From JAXLWB01 sp046328715 (GTDB lineage Bacteria > Chloroflexota > Anaerolineae > Caldilineales > Caldilineaceae), in contig JAXLWB010000007.1 in assembly GCA_046328715.1 (NCBI GenBank), forward strand, positions 1 to 64,000: a DNA stretch of 64,000 bases, read 5' to 3'. Below, piece after piece: positions 1-9,315 of this stretch. Positions within the stretch are counted from its first letter, which is position 1; each line of letters opens with the position of its first letter. The position numbers were made by a program, and so were the translations under genes. The notes below the pieces were generated by a model that did no database searches, was not told the origin of the DNA, and saw only the letters and a list, made by a program, of their open reading frames with translations.

Positions 1-2
1 TA

Positions 3-3000
3 GCCGTCACACAACAAACCCATTCCCGAGAGGCAGTGGCCAGCTTGCTCTGGCCAGAGAAGCCCAAGGATGTTGCGCGCCAAAATTTACGCGACGTGTT
101 AACCAAGTTGCGCCCGCTTTTTGGTAATTTTCTGGTGGCAGAACATCAGACGATTACCTTTGACCGTGAATCGTCTTACTGGTTGGATGCGAGTGTGTTG
201 GAGCAAGCAGTGGCGCGCGGGCAGCTTGTCACAACGCGGGAACTCGAAGCTGCCTGTCAGTTAGTGCGCGGCGAATTTCTGACCGACTTCTTTGTCGAAG
301 ATTCGAATGAGTTTGAGGCTTGGGTTACTGAACAGCGCAGAAAATATTCGCTCCTGACAGAGCGTGCTTTTGCCCTTCTTTTGCAGCGCCTGATTACACA
401 GGCCAATTACCCGGCAGCCATAGACGCCGCACAACGTCTACTAAACTTCGATCCGCTTCACGACGAAGGCAACAAACAGTTGATTATGCTCCTGGCGCGG
501 ACCGAGCAACGAGTGGCGGCGTTGCAACACTATGAGCGCTATACCCAATGCCTGGCCGACGAACTTGGCATTCAACCTTCGGCAGAGCTGGTCGAATTGG
601 GTTCACAGTTGCGTCAACGTGGGGGCAACAAGGAAGAACTTACAGGCATTCGTGCTCCTGCGGCACCAGCTTTGCCACTTGCCACCGCCGGCGTAACCTC
701 TCCTTTGCCTGCGGCACGTAGCAACCTCCCCAGAATGTTTACACCTTTTTTGGGGCGCAAAGAAGAGCTGGTGGCGTTGGAGGAGCGGCTGGTTTCGCCC
801 CATTTTTCACTAATCACCATTGTCGGTGAAGGCGGCATGGGAAAATCCCGCCTGGCCCTTGCCGCAAGTGAGGCAGTGCTGTCCCACTTCGACGACGGTG
901 TCTGGTTTGTTCCCTTGGCCGAGACGCTACCCGATGTCGCTGCCGAAAGCCGCATCGCCGCAGCCATTGGTCGCGCAGTAAATCTGCCCTTGCGCAGTTC
1001 AGAGAGTGTGCTGGCACAACTCTTTACCTACCTGCGTCAACGACATGCTTTGCTCATTCTCGACAACTTTGAGCACCTGATGGCCTCCAGTGCCTTTATT
1101 CTGGAATTGCTGCGCGCAGCTCCCCAATTGAAGTTGCTGGTGACCTCACGCCATCGGCTCAACTTTCAGTTCGAGTCGGTATTGCGGCTGGGTGGCCTTG
1201 AGGTGCCGCCTATCAACTTGCCCAGTCAAAACATTGCCGATAGCTTGCAAGCCTATGACAGTGTGGCGCTCTTTGTGGAGCGAGCACAGCGCATTTCCTG
1301 GCGTTTCGTTCTGAGTGACAACAACGCTTTGCCCGTGGCGCGCATCTGTCGCTATGTCGAAGGCATGCCTCTGGCCATTGAATTGGCTGCTTCACTGCTG
1401 GAACGGCTCAGCGCCCATGAAATCAGCCGCCGTTTGGAGACTGATTATCAACTGCTCGAAAACTCGTTGCTCGATCTCTCCCCACGCCAACGCAGCATCA
1501 AGGCGCTCTTGGAATATTCCTGGCAGTTTCTCAGCTCACTGGAGCAGCGTACGTTGGCGCGCTGTTCGATTTTCTGGGGCGGCTTTTCCATTGCTGCTGC
1601 CAATCATGTGGCCGATGCCAGTGAGCAGGTGCTTCATCTCCTTGAGCAGAAATCGTTGCTGCGCCTTAATGAGGTGGGTCGCTTCGATCTGCATGAGTTG
1701 GTGCGCCAACATGCGCTCGAACATCTGCGCAATCAATTTGAAGAGGAAGATGCGATCCTATTACGGCACAGCCAATACTTTAGCAATCTGCTTGCCGAGC
1801 ACAGCGCTACACTTGGTAATGACGCTGCAACCTTCCAGCAACTCTCGCACGAGATGGCTAATCTTCAACAGGCCTGGAATTATGCTGTGAGCAGCGCTCA
1901 GTTCTCTTTGATCAGGCAAAGTCGCCAGCCATTTTTCAGTTTTTATAAGCTTTCCGGGCTCTTCTATGAGGCAGAAGCACTCCTGCGCCAAGCGATCGCC
2001 AGAGTGCGCCTGATTCTGGATTCGAGTGAGTATGAGTCGCCATTGCAGTGGCAAGAACTTTTGGCCGAATTGCTCATCGACCTAGCGAATGTTTGTGAAG
2101 TGTTGGGGAAACTCGACGAAGCAGAAAGTCTTACCGCCGAAGCTATCAGCTTGGGTGAACAGTCGGAAAATCGAGCGTTGCTTGCTCAAGCCTATCTTCG
2201 TTCCAGTGCCAATGCCTGGGCAAGAGGCGATTATCCAATGCATCGCCAAATGCTCAACTTATCGCTGGATTTCGCCCACGCCACCAAACAAAGCTTGATC
2301 GAGGCGAGCGCGCTCTGTGGCTTGGGTAACAACGATGCCATGCACGATCGCCTGGAGCAGGCACTAAATTACTACGAGTTATCCCTGACGATTGCGCGGC
2401 AAAATGGCTTTCGCCAGCTCGAAAATATGTTGGTGAGCAATGCTGGCGTCTTGCAGCAGTTGCGTGGCGATTTCATCGACGCACGAAGTAATTTTCTGCA
2501 TTCGCTCGAAGTGAGCCAGGCATTGGGCGACCGCTATGGAATTGCACTGGCCTACACCAATCTCGGTGTACTTTTCAACGTGCTAGGGTTGCACCAATCG
2601 GCCCTGGAGCAGTTGTCACAAGCCTTGAAGCTCTTCCGCGAAATCGGCAGTCAGCGGATGGAGGCAGATTTACTGGTCAATCTCGCCTTGACCTATCACT
2701 ACTTGGGCGATCAGGTGCAATCGGTGGATTACACCAATCAAGCGCTTGGTCAGGTCGAGAATCAGAACTTCCAACACATTATCACGCCTGCCTATCTAAA
2801 CTTGGGGCGCGCTTTAGAGGCGTTGGGACACGTAGACGAAGCCCGGTCTGCTTATCAAAAGGTGGCAGAATCGCAAACGCTGGATGGCCCAGCCAATGAT
2901 CGCATTGTTGCCCAGTGTGGTTTGGCTCGTTTGGCGCTGCAAGCCGCTCGCCCACTCGAAGCCAAGACGCATATTGAGGAGATTCTCTTGCGTTTATCAC

Positions 3001-3293
3001 CTGGCTTGTTTGCAGCTGGGAACGCTGATGATCTAGACCCTACAGTAGCAAATCAGGAACTCTACGCTGGCTTGGACGAAACGACCGTCTATCTAACAGC
3101 CTATCGGGTGCTGACGCTCAATCAGGATCAGCGGGCGCTTGCACTCTTGCGTAAGGGGATAGAAGCGCTGCAACGCCAGGTGGAGAAGATTGATGACCCA
3201 TCCTTGCGCCGACAATTTGTTGAACAGGCCGCACCGCGCAAAGAGATGATTGAGTTGGCAAACGAGGTGCTGAGCGTGGAGTTTCAGTACTGA
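3..3293 (+). CDS. BTAD / NB-ARC / TPR transcriptional regulator (5' end outside window)
   Basis: Large regulator of the SARP/AfsR-like class. The reading frame is open to the left edge, and the codons before the first possible GTG at 36 read AVTQQTHSREAV, which looks like the end of the winged-helix helix-turn-helix that precedes such BTAD domains, so the true start lies outside the window. Counting from 36, the bacterial transcriptional activation domain fills about residues 1-195. An NB-ARC/AAA-type ATPase follows, with Walker A GEGGMGKS near 262 and Walker B LLILDNFEHL near 338. Degenerate TPR repeats fill about 640-950. The fold suggests an ATP-dependent signal-integrating regulator; the signal and target genes cannot be read from the sequence. 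It ends at a hairpin and converges with the DUF1992 gene. Confidence 0.85.
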   Translation, partial: AVTQQTHSREAVASLLWPEKPKDVARQNLRDVLTKLRPLFGNFLVAEHQTITFDRESSYWLDASVLEQAVARGQLVTTRELEAACQLVRGEFLTDFFVEDSNEFEAWVTEQRRKYSLLTERAFALLLQRLITQANYPAAIDAAQRLLNFDPLHDEGNKQLIMLLARTEQRVAALQHYERYTQCLADELGIQPSAELVELGSQLRQRGGNKEELTGIRAPAAPALPLATAGVTSPLPAARSNLPRMFTPFLGRKEELVALEERLVSPHFSLITIVGEGGMGKSRLALAASEAVLSHFDDGVWFVPLAETLPDVAAESRIAAAIGRAVNLPLRSSESVLAQLFTYLRQRHALLILDNFEHLMASSAFILELLRAAPQLKLLVTSRHRLNFQFESVLRLGGLEVPPINLPSQNIADSLQAYDSVALFVERAQRISWRFVLSDNNALPVARICRYVEGMPLAIELAASLLERLSAHEISRRLETDYQLLENSLLDLSPRQRSIKALLEYSWQFLSSLEQRTLARCSIFWGGFSIAAANHVADASEQVLHLLEQKSLLRLNEVGRFDLHELVRQHALEHLRNQFEEEDAILLRHSQYFSNLLAEHSATLGNDAATFQQLSHEMANLQQAWNYAVSSAQFSLIRQSRQPFFSFYKLSGLFYEAEALLRQAIARVRLILDSSEYESPLQWQELLAELLIDLANVCEVLGKLDEAESLTAEAISLGEQSENRALLAQAYLRSSANAWARGDYPMHRQMLNLSLDFAHATKQSLIEASALCGLGNNDAMHDRLEQALNYYELSLTIARQNGFRQLENMLVSNAGVLQQLRGDFIDARSNFLHSLEVSQALGDRYGIALAYTNLGVLFNVLGLHQSALEQLSQALKLFREIGSQRMEADLLVNLALTYHYLGDQVQSVDYTNQALGQVENQNFQHIITPAYLNLGRALEALGHVDEARSAYQKVAESQTLDGPANDRIVAQCGLARLALQAARPLEAKTHIEEILLRLSPGLFAAGNADDLDPTVANQELYAGLDETTVYLTAYRVLTLNQDQRALALLRKGIEALQRQVEKIDDPSLRRQFVEQAAPRKEMIELANEVLSVEFQY

Positions 3294-3297
3294 GAAA

Positions 3298-3352
3298 GGG
3301 TTGGGGATGGGGAGTAAATACTCCTCACCTCCCCATCTCCCTATCTCCCCAC
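3298..3352. repeat. Intergenic hairpin, GGGGAGAT-word class
   Basis: A G-rich arm (ggggatggggagt) faces a C-rich arm made of repeated ctccccat/ctcccta words, with a few bases of loop. It lies between the convergent regulator and DUF1992 genes, so it could end transcription from both sides. It shares its words with the elements near 4904, 8330 and 34243. Confidence 0.6.
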
Positions 3353-3354
3353 CT

Positions 3355-3933
3355 TTATGTCACATGGCTAGCAAAAGCTCGCTGCACTTCGTCCTCGACC
3401 ACCAGCTTATAGATTTCCAGATGGGCGAAGGGCTGGATGAGATTGAGGTTATCGATTCGCTTGTTGAGCGCTCGAATTTCCTCGCGCCACAACTCGCTGA
3501 TTTTCGCCCATTCGGGAAGGTTTGGATCGGTTTCGCTGCTCGAAGATTTGGCTGATTGATTGTTTTGCCGATCGGCTGACATCTTCGCCCGCAGCTTTTC
3601 TCGAAAGCGATCAATGTCCTTTAACAGGGCTGTGCGCTCTGTAATCCAACCGGGTGGGAGATCGTTATTTTCGAGAATATGATAGGCCATCTCCATATCC
3701 TGCGGCACAAAAGGGTTGCGCTCTAATTTGAGTGGCTTGCCTTTGTTGCGTAGATTGTCAAATTGCCCTTCACGCATTGCCTCTTCGATGCGTTGGCTCA
3801 CCACATCGCGCCATTCCTGGATTGGGCCGGCAGCCTTTTCGATGGCTGATTCCTTGCCTTCTGCCTTCTGTTCCTCTGCCTTTTTGGCACGATACTCACG
3901 TGCCCGTTGCAACGCATCCTTTAAGTCGGACAT
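3355..3933 (-). CDS. DUF1992 (DnaJ homologue subfamily C member 28-like) protein
   Basis: A 192-residue cytosolic protein with the conserved DUF1992 core at about residues 40-115: DVVSQRIEEAMREGQFDNL, then a GKPL segment and a NNDLPPGWI segment. This domain occurs in DNAJC28-like proteins without a J domain, and its biochemical role is not established. The N-terminus is a charged lysine/glutamate-rich helix and the C-terminal part looks like a helical coiled coil. The ATG at 3933 has GGAGCA about 6 bases upstream, which supports this start. It is transcribed alone, towards the upstream regulator. Confidence 0.8.
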   Translation of the reverse strand: MSDLKDALQRAREYRAKKAEEQKAEGKESAIEKAAGPIQEWRDVVSQRIEEAMREGQFDNLRNKGKPLKLERNPFVPQDMEMAYHILENNDLPPGWITERTALLKDIDRFREKLRAKMSADRQNNQSAKSSSSETDPNLPEWAKISELWREEIRALNKRIDNLNLIQPFAHLEIYKLVVEDEVQRAFASHVT

Positions 3934-4054
3934 AGATTGCTCCTACATTCGGAGAGTAAGAGGTGAGGTTCGAGGTAATCACCCCTCCCTGATTTCGCAA
4001 ATTGATTGAGATACTTGCCAGCTACTCGAAGATAACGCACTGCGCCATAGTCCT

Positions 4055-4083
4055 TTGAAACTTTATCTTACTTAGGGTAGAAT
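4055..4083 (+). promoter_or_regulatory. Sigma-70-type promoter of the second BTAD regulator (leaderless)
   Basis: TTGAAA at 4055-4060, a 17-base spacer, then TAGAAT at 4078-4083. The normal initiation point, about 7 bases after the -10 box, coincides with the ATG at 4091. No Shine-Dalgarno sequence precedes this ATG. Both facts point to a leaderless mRNA. Confidence 0.55.
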
Positions 4084-4090
4084 TTCTGTA

Positions 4091-7000
4091 ATGAATGCGG
4101 TCTCTGCTCCTAAAATCAAGATAGCAATGCTCGGTACACTTCAGGTGACGCGTGGTGATCACCTCGTGACTGAGACCGATTGGCATACGCGCCAAGCCCG
4201 TCAACTGTTGAAGATCCTGGTGACGGAGCGCCCACGACCCGTCTCCACCGACCGGCTGATCGAAATTCTTTGGCCGGATAGTACACCGCAAGCCGCCGCT
4301 ACCACCTTACGCAGCGCAATTAACTCCCTGCGCAACGTCCTGGAGCCAGAACGGCCTAATCGCGCACCCTCCCAATACATCCTGACGCAGATGCCGGGCT
4401 ATGCCTTTTATTTGCATCCTGACATTTGGCTCGATGTAGAGGATTTTGAGCACAAGCTCAACAGCGCGCAGACTGTCAGCCAAGCCGAAGAGCGCCAAAA
4501 GCTGCTCGAAGCGGCGATTGATCTCTACCGAGACGACTATCTGATCAGCGATCCCTATGCCGATTGGGCCGAAAATGAGCGCGACCGGCTGCGTGAACGA
4601 TTTTTCGGTGCACTGTTACAGGTGGCTGATTCCTATGCCCAAGTTGCGCTCTATCCTGCTGCCATTGCTGCCTGTCGCCGCATTTTAGCACAAGATGAAG
4701 TACGCGAAAATGCTTACCAGTCACTCATGCGCTATTTGGCCGAAAGTGGCGATAGCGCCGCTGCCCTGCTGGCCTACGAAAAATGTCGTGAAATTTTGGC
4801 CAACGAGCTCGGTGCTGACCCTAGCCCGCTCACCCAAAAGCTGCACGAACGCATTCTCAACGGGGAGATTCAGCCGCGCACGATCCAGGTACTTGAGGAA
4901 AATCGGGAGATGGGGAGATGGGGAGATGGGGAGAAAGCTTCGCCTAAGGTTGAGCATCCTCACATCCCTATTTCCCCATCTCCCCACGCCTTACCCCAAC
5001 TCACCTTTATGCCTGCGCTCGACGCCACCTTTCTCGATCTCTTCGTCGGCCGTGATCAAGAGATTGCAGTCATGGAGCAAGCATTAGCCCAGGCAATCGC
5101 TGGCAAGGGCAATCTTTTGCTGTTGGAGGGTGAAGCGGGCGTCGGCAAAACCCGTCTGGCCTATGCGACCCTGCAACAAGCCGCCCAATCAGGTTCCACG
5201 GTGATCAGCGCTGCTTGTCAAGCCCTGGAACATCACTTGCCCTTTGCTCCCTTGGCTGATGCAATTGGCCGTTACATCCACACGCTGCCGACTGCGGCAT
5301 TACACTCTCTCCCACACAATAGTCTTTCCCAATTGGCGCAAATCGTTCCCAGTTTGCAAGATCGTATTCCTGCCCTGCCTGTGATTGCTTCCTCTGGTGC
5401 TGAGATTTTTACCCTGGCCAACGAGAACCGCCAACGCTTGATCGATGGCATTGTTGCCTTTTTGACAGCCCTGGCGACATTACGTCCGCTGGTGCTTTTT
5501 CTCGATGATCTGCATTGGGCGGATCCAGATACCCTGGCTGTCCTAGGGCGATTGGCACAGCGAGTGAGTGATGCACCCTTTTTTCTCATGCTTGCCTACC
5601 GCAGCGACGAGTTGGCCGACAACGAAGCACTCAATACTCTGCTGCACGCCCTCAAACGTACCCAATCACAGCGAACCGTAGCCGTCCATCGGCTGGCCCA
5701 GGCACAGGTCCATCAATATGTGGTGAAATTGATGGGCGGGGAACAGACGTCAGCACTGCACCCCTTGACCTCTGTGCTGTATGAAACGACGCATGGCAAC
5801 GCCCTCTTCGTCACCGAGGCGTTGCGCGATCTACAAGAGCGTCAAAGCAGCGGATCAAGCGACCGCCAGCCTGAATCGATGATTACCCCCAACTGGGGCA
5901 GCGAGCCAATGCTCTTGATGACGCTACGCCGCAACCGTCGCGTGCAGGAGATCGTTGAGGAGCGCATCAGCCGCCTTCCTGAAGCGGCCTATGCGGTTTT
6001 GCAGGTGGGTGCCGTCATCGGGCGTGATTTCAGCTTGGAACTGCTCGAACAGGCCTTTATTGCCGATCCGCTGGAAGGGTTAGAAGTGCTTTTACAACGC
6101 AACTTTCTGATCGAACGACCCGATCAGCGGCTCGACTTTAGCCATCAAGTGGTGCGTCAGGCCACCTATGATGGGATGAGCAATCTGCAACGGCGACGTT
6201 GGCATCTGCGCGTCGCCGACGCGCTGGTCAAGCTGCATCGGGATGAACGCAATCCGAGCGAAGTGGCCTTTCATTACAGCCAGGCCGGAGATGGGGCTCG
6301 TCCCCAATATGCGCAATTCAGCGTCAAGGCAGGCGAATGGCTGTTGCGCTCATTTGGCTTTCGCCAGGCGCTTTTGGCCTTTGACCGAGCACTCGAGATC
6401 TTCGAATCGCTGCCCGATAGCTCGCCTGCCTTGGTCCAGCGTGCGCTGCAAGGGCGCGGTCTGGCCTACGAAAGCCTCTTCGATCCAGAAGGAATGACCA
6501 AAGCCTATCGCCGCTTGCAACAATGGGCCAGCGAGCGCGGTGATCGCAACTTGCTGCTCACGACCTACAGTCGCCTGACCTCAATGTTGGCGCTCTTTGG
6601 CCAGCAGCGTGAAAGCAATGAATTGCTACAAGAGTTGGTGACCGCCCTGGCCCAAACCAACGAGACTCGCTCGCGCTCGCGCGTGGTCAATGATCTGCTG
6701 CAAAGACGACAGATCATCTACGGCGATCTGCGCCAGCAAAAGGACGATGCGTGGTCCCCGTTTACCCCGCCGCCACCGGTCGTTGCTGATCCGGTCGCTG
6801 ACCTGCTGCACGTCTTCGAACCGGTTCATGCCGTTTTGCCCCTTTTTGACTATGGCTGGACCTTGTTGGTTCAAGGCCAACTGGGTGAGGCTACCTATTG
6901 TCTACAAAAGGTGGTGGACCTGGCGAACGAAACGGCGCAACCCTCCATCGCCAGCACCGCCTATCATCAACTGGCTGTAACCGCCCGCATTCTAGGTGAT

Positions 7001-7576
7001 TCTGAGCAGAGCCAGGTGCTCAACGAGAAGAGTGTGGCGATCAACCGTACCGTACCTGGGGCAGCTTCGGAGTTGGCAAGCATGTGGCCACGCATCGCTA
7101 GCGGTTTTCTCTCGCTGCAAGCTGGACGGGTGGAGGAAGCGGAACGCCGCCTGCGTCGCGTGCTCGACTTTCTCGGTGAACGCAAAACCTACGCCACCTA
7201 TCGCAATAGCGCTAATATTGGGTTAGGACTCGTGCTACTGGCACGTGGCGAACCGGAGGATGCCAAGGCACTACTGCAAGCCGCGTTGGCCGATAGCGGC
7301 AACTTTTACCCCTACACCCATGTACGTGCGCTGCTCGGCCTAGCTGAAATTGCCGCTCAGGAAGGAGATCTAGAGGAATGTGCAAAGATCCTGCGCCAGG
7401 CACTGCACTTTGCGGGAAAGCGTAGCCTGCTCGAAGAGTATCTCAGCATCGTGATGGCCATTGCACGGTTGCAACCAACAGGTGCGCCACTGCAAGAACT
7501 AAGTGCGTCACTTTTAGACTACGTCCGTTCGATTGGCTTGGAGTCAGCGGAGCGATTGTTAAGTGGTTTGGTGTGA
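4091..7576 (+). CDS. BTAD / AAA ATPase / TPR transcriptional regulator
   Basis: Complete 1161-residue regulator. Residues 1-105 form an OmpR/SARP-type winged helix (RPVSTDRLIEILWPD, then an RSAINSLRNVLEP segment). About 110-250 is the BTAD all-helical domain. The ATPase domain carries Walker A GEAGVGKT at about 347 and Walker B LVLFLDDLHWAD near 467, with ADP-sensing MalT/LuxR-like architecture. The C-terminal 500 residues are TPR-like helices, and there is no LuxR-type C-terminal HTH. Residues about 272-300 come from a repeat hairpin inserted in frame between BTAD and ATPase. The start follows a promoter that places transcription initiation at the ATG. Likely a multi-input activator; targets unknown. 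Confidence 0.87.
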   Translation: MNAVSAPKIKIAMLGTLQVTRGDHLVTETDWHTRQARQLLKILVTERPRPVSTDRLIEILWPDSTPQAAATTLRSAINSLRNVLEPERPNRAPSQYILTQMPGYAFYLHPDIWLDVEDFEHKLNSAQTVSQAEERQKLLEAAIDLYRDDYLISDPYADWAENERDRLRERFFGALLQVADSYAQVALYPAAIAACRRILAQDEVRENAYQSLMRYLAESGDSAAALLAYEKCREILANELGADPSPLTQKLHERILNGEIQPRTIQVLEENREMGRWGDGEKASPKVEHPHIPISPSPHALPQLTFMPALDATFLDLFVGRDQEIAVMEQALAQAIAGKGNLLLLEGEAGVGKTRLAYATLQQAAQSGSTVISAACQALEHHLPFAPLADAIGRYIHTLPTAALHSLPHNSLSQLAQIVPSLQDRIPALPVIASSGAEIFTLANENRQRLIDGIVAFLTALATLRPLVLFLDDLHWADPDTLAVLGRLAQRVSDAPFFLMLAYRSDELADNEALNTLLHALKRTQSQRTVAVHRLAQAQVHQYVVKLMGGEQTSALHPLTSVLYETTHGNALFVTEALRDLQERQSSGSSDRQPESMITPNWGSEPMLLMTLRRNRRVQEIVEERISRLPEAAYAVLQVGAVIGRDFSLELLEQAFIADPLEGLEVLLQRNFLIERPDQRLDFSHQVVRQATYDGMSNLQRRRWHLRVADALVKLHRDERNPSEVAFHYSQAGDGARPQYAQFSVKAGEWLLRSFGFRQALLAFDRALEIFESLPDSSPALVQRALQGRGLAYESLFDPEGMTKAYRRLQQWASERGDRNLLLTTYSRLTSMLALFGQQRESNELLQELVTALAQTNETRSRSRVVNDLLQRRQIIYGDLRQQKDDAWSPFTPPPPVVADPVADLLHVFEPVHAVLPLFDYGWTLLVQGQLGEATYCLQKVVDLANETAQPSIASTAYHQLAVTARILGDSEQSQVLNEKSVAINRTVPGAASELASMWPRIASGFLSLQAGRVEEAERRLRRVLDFLGERKTYATYRNSANIGLGLVLLARGEPEDAKALLQAALADSGNFYPYTHVRALLGLAEIAAQEGDLEECAKILRQALHFAGKRSLLEEYLSIVMAIARLQPTGAPLQELSASLLDYVRSIGLESAERLLSGLV
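4904..4988. repeat. Hairpin element inside the BTAD regulator coding sequence
   Basis: Three to four tandem copies of ggggagat (4904-4934) face cccta/tttccccatctcccc (4964-4988). The frame stays open through it, giving a Gly/Arg/Trp-rich then Pro/Ser/His-rich linker between domains. It has the same architecture as the intergenic hairpins. Confidence 0.7.
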
Positions 7577-7587
7577 TGAGGGTCTAT

Positions 7588-7649
7588 TTCAGAACCCCGC
7601 ACGTTAGTAAGGGGAAATAAGTCCCCTTACTAACGTGCGGGGTTCTGAA
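7588..7649. terminator. 28-bp perfect inverted repeat between convergent genes
   Basis: The two 28-base arms (7588-7615 and 7622-7649) are perfectly complementary around a 6-base loop, aataag. The arm begins TTCAGAACCCCGCACG. It sits just after the stop of the BTAD regulator and before the 3' end of rsmA. There is no long T-run, so it could be a Rho-independent-like barrier, an mRNA 3' protector or a mobile palindrome. Confidence 0.75.
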
Positions 7650-7692
7650 TCCAACATTTGCGTGAAATTTTGGTGACTGTGCAGGCTCATTG

Positions 7693-7768
7693 AGAGACGC
7701 TGATATTTGATAACGCGGATCGCTCTCGTAGACACATCTAATCCGCGCTTCCTATTATCCGCGTCTCT
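7693..7768. repeat. Palindromic repeat family R1, copy 1
   Basis: Bounded by AGAGACGC and GCGTCTCT, with inner words gatatt, gcggat and atccgcg. A second member with the same ends and inner words lies at 22987-23046, so this is a dispersed element rather than a chance hairpin. Confidence 0.7.
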
Positions 7769-7791
7769 ACGACTGGATAGTTGCGATTTTA

Positions 7792-8646
7792 TTACAAAAA
7801 AGTACGATAGAGTTCGCCCCATTCCTGTAGAGATAAAGTTTCGGCACGGCGTTTGGGGTCAATCCCCACGAAATGTAGCCGAGTTTCAATCTCAGCTTTG
7901 GACAGCCTGAGTCCGGCACTGAGGCTATTCAGCAACTGTTTGCGCTTCTGACTGAACCCCGCCCGTACCACGTCGAAAAATTTCTCCACATCCACATCTG
8001 CAACTGCTGGCCCAGGTAACAGATCGAGCCGCAAGACTGCGCTATCAACCTTGGGCGGCGGACGAAAGGCGCTCGCCGGTACCCGATGTACAATCTTCGC
8101 CTGCGAATAAAACTGCACACTAATCGCCAGCAACGAGAGGTCGCCCGGCTGCGCCACAATGCGTTCACCCACCTCCTTCTGCACCATGAGTACGGCCACC
8201 GTCGGCTTGACCGACGCTTCTAGGATATGACGCAGCACGGCGGAGGTGATGTAGTAGGGAAGATTGGCGACGATTTTGAATTGCGGATTTGTGTTTGATT
8301 CCGTAACCCGCAATCCGCAATCCGCAATCTCTTCCTCTCTCCATCTCCCCACCAATAGATCCTTTAATTCCATCTCCAGAATATCACCATGCACAATCTC
8401 CACATGCGGCTGGTTAGCAAATTGGGAGCGGAGCGGTTCGATGAGGCGGTTGTCGAGTTCGACGGCAATGACACGATCCGCTTGGGCGGCCAGATAGCGG
8501 GTCAACGTGCCAGGGCCGGGGCCAATCTCGAGTACGGTGTCGTCTTTTGTCAATTCTGCTGCGGCGACGATACGCGAGAGGTGGATGTCGTCGCTGAGGA
8601 AGTGTTGGCCGAGGGATTTTTTTTGTGGCGGATGATTTACTGGCAC
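7792..8646 (-). CDS. rsmA: 16S rRNA dimethyladenosine transferase RsmA/KsgA
   Basis: Methylates the two adjacent adenines in the 3' hairpin of 16S rRNA, using SAM, during small-subunit maturation. 284 residues. The N-terminus has KKSLGQHFLSD, SAM motif I is LEIGPGPGTLTRYLA (39-53), and the catalytic motif IV is NLPYYI (128-133). Residues about 101-121 are an extra segment encoded by a repeat hairpin and are not expected in the family; the reading frame is kept. The likely start is GTG at 8646. It lies 12 bases after the stop codon of the HNH gene, in the same frame, so rsmA is probably co-transcribed with the defence pair. Confidence 0.93.
   Translation of the reverse strand: MPVNHPPQKKSLGQHFLSDDIHLSRIVAAAELTKDDTVLEIGPGPGTLTRYLAAQADRVIAVELDNRLIEPLRSQFANQPHVEIVHGDILEMELKDLLVGRWREEEIADCGLRVTESNTNPQFKIVANLPYYITSAVLRHILEASVKPTVAVLMVQKEVGERIVAQPGDLSLLAISVQFYSQAKIVHRVPASAFRPPPKVDSAVLRLDLLPGPAVADVDVEKFFDVVRAGFSQKRKQLLNSLSAGLRLSKAEIETRLHFVGIDPKRRAETLSLQEWGELYRTFL
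8276..8352. repeat. Repeat hairpin inserted in frame in rsmA
   Basis: gaattgcggattt (8278-8290) faces three tandem ccgcaat words (8309-8330), followed by a C-rich ctccatctccccacc block. It encodes the extra residues just before the NLPYYI motif. The ATTGCGGATT word also occurs near 29281 and 48470, and the C-rich block matches the 3298 and 34243 elements. Confidence 0.65.
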
Positions 8647-8658
8647 AGAATAAATGGC

Positions 8659-9315
8659 TTAAAACTCATTTTTAGCAAAATAGCATTGAAACATCAACGA
8701 AAATGGCTGGTCAGGTTGTTGGAAACTCAACAAGAGTTCTTTTTCTTGCTCATTGATTACCCGTCCACCATCGGCGATTTGGCGCTTTCGAATATCCTCA
8801 AGAAGTTGATAAAAGCCTTGTAACCTGCGTAATCGTTGCAAGTTTAGGTCGTCGCGCTCTAAACAATATTTCTGAATCGTGTGTAGTCCTTTAGTTGAAT
8901 GGTTTTTGGCTCGAATGATCTCCTGTTCAAATGTGAGATGTTCGTTCGGCATAAGCTTTTCATCACATGGGTTGAGGCACGTATCAACCGGAATCTCTTT
9001 ATGAGGACGCTTGCGCTTGTTACATTCCGCACAGGCAAGAAATAAGTTTTCCCATTCAAAGGCGAGATGAGGATGTGCAGCGACCTCCTTGTAATGTTCT
9101 ACCTGATCCTCCACCTCGCTCAATTTGCGTTCACAATAGAAGCATTTGTGATAGCTCATTGCTCGCAAAGCATCCTTGATGTCTGGATGGGCATACTGAG
9201 TGTGACTGGGTCGAGCGTTTGGTTTTGTCTGCCTCAATTCTAGATACTTTGCCGACCATTCATCCTTTTTTTGCGTTAAGATTCGAGGCTCTGGGGGACG
9301 TTTTAGGGGAATCAT
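8659..9315 (-). CDS. ptuB: HNH endonuclease, PtuB-like (TIGR02646-type) partner of the ATPase
   Basis: 218 residues with the start taken at ATG 9315, which has AAAGGG 5 bases upstream (an ATG at 9330 is possible). The zinc/HNH core is at residues 58-99: C58-x2-C61, then VEH at 72-74, a WEN at 88-90 and C95-x2-C98-N99, the layout of the retron/Septu HNH family. It overlaps the end of the ATPase gene by 56 bases. In Septu systems the ATPase (PtuA) restrains or activates this nuclease, and the pair blocks phage. Here that role is inferred from domain pairing and size. No reverse transcriptase or retron RNA is visible, so a retron is unlikely. Confidence 0.8.
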   Translation of the reverse strand: MIPLKRPPEPRILTQKKDEWSAKYLELRQTKPNARPSHTQYAHPDIKDALRAMSYHKCFYCERKLSEVEDQVEHYKEVAAHPHLAFEWENLFLACAECNKRKRPHKEIPVDTCLNPCDEKLMPNEHLTFEQEIIRAKNHSTKGLHTIQKYCLERDDLNLQRLRRLQGFYQLLEDIRKRQIADGGRVINEQEKELLLSFQQPDQPFSLMFQCYFAKNEF

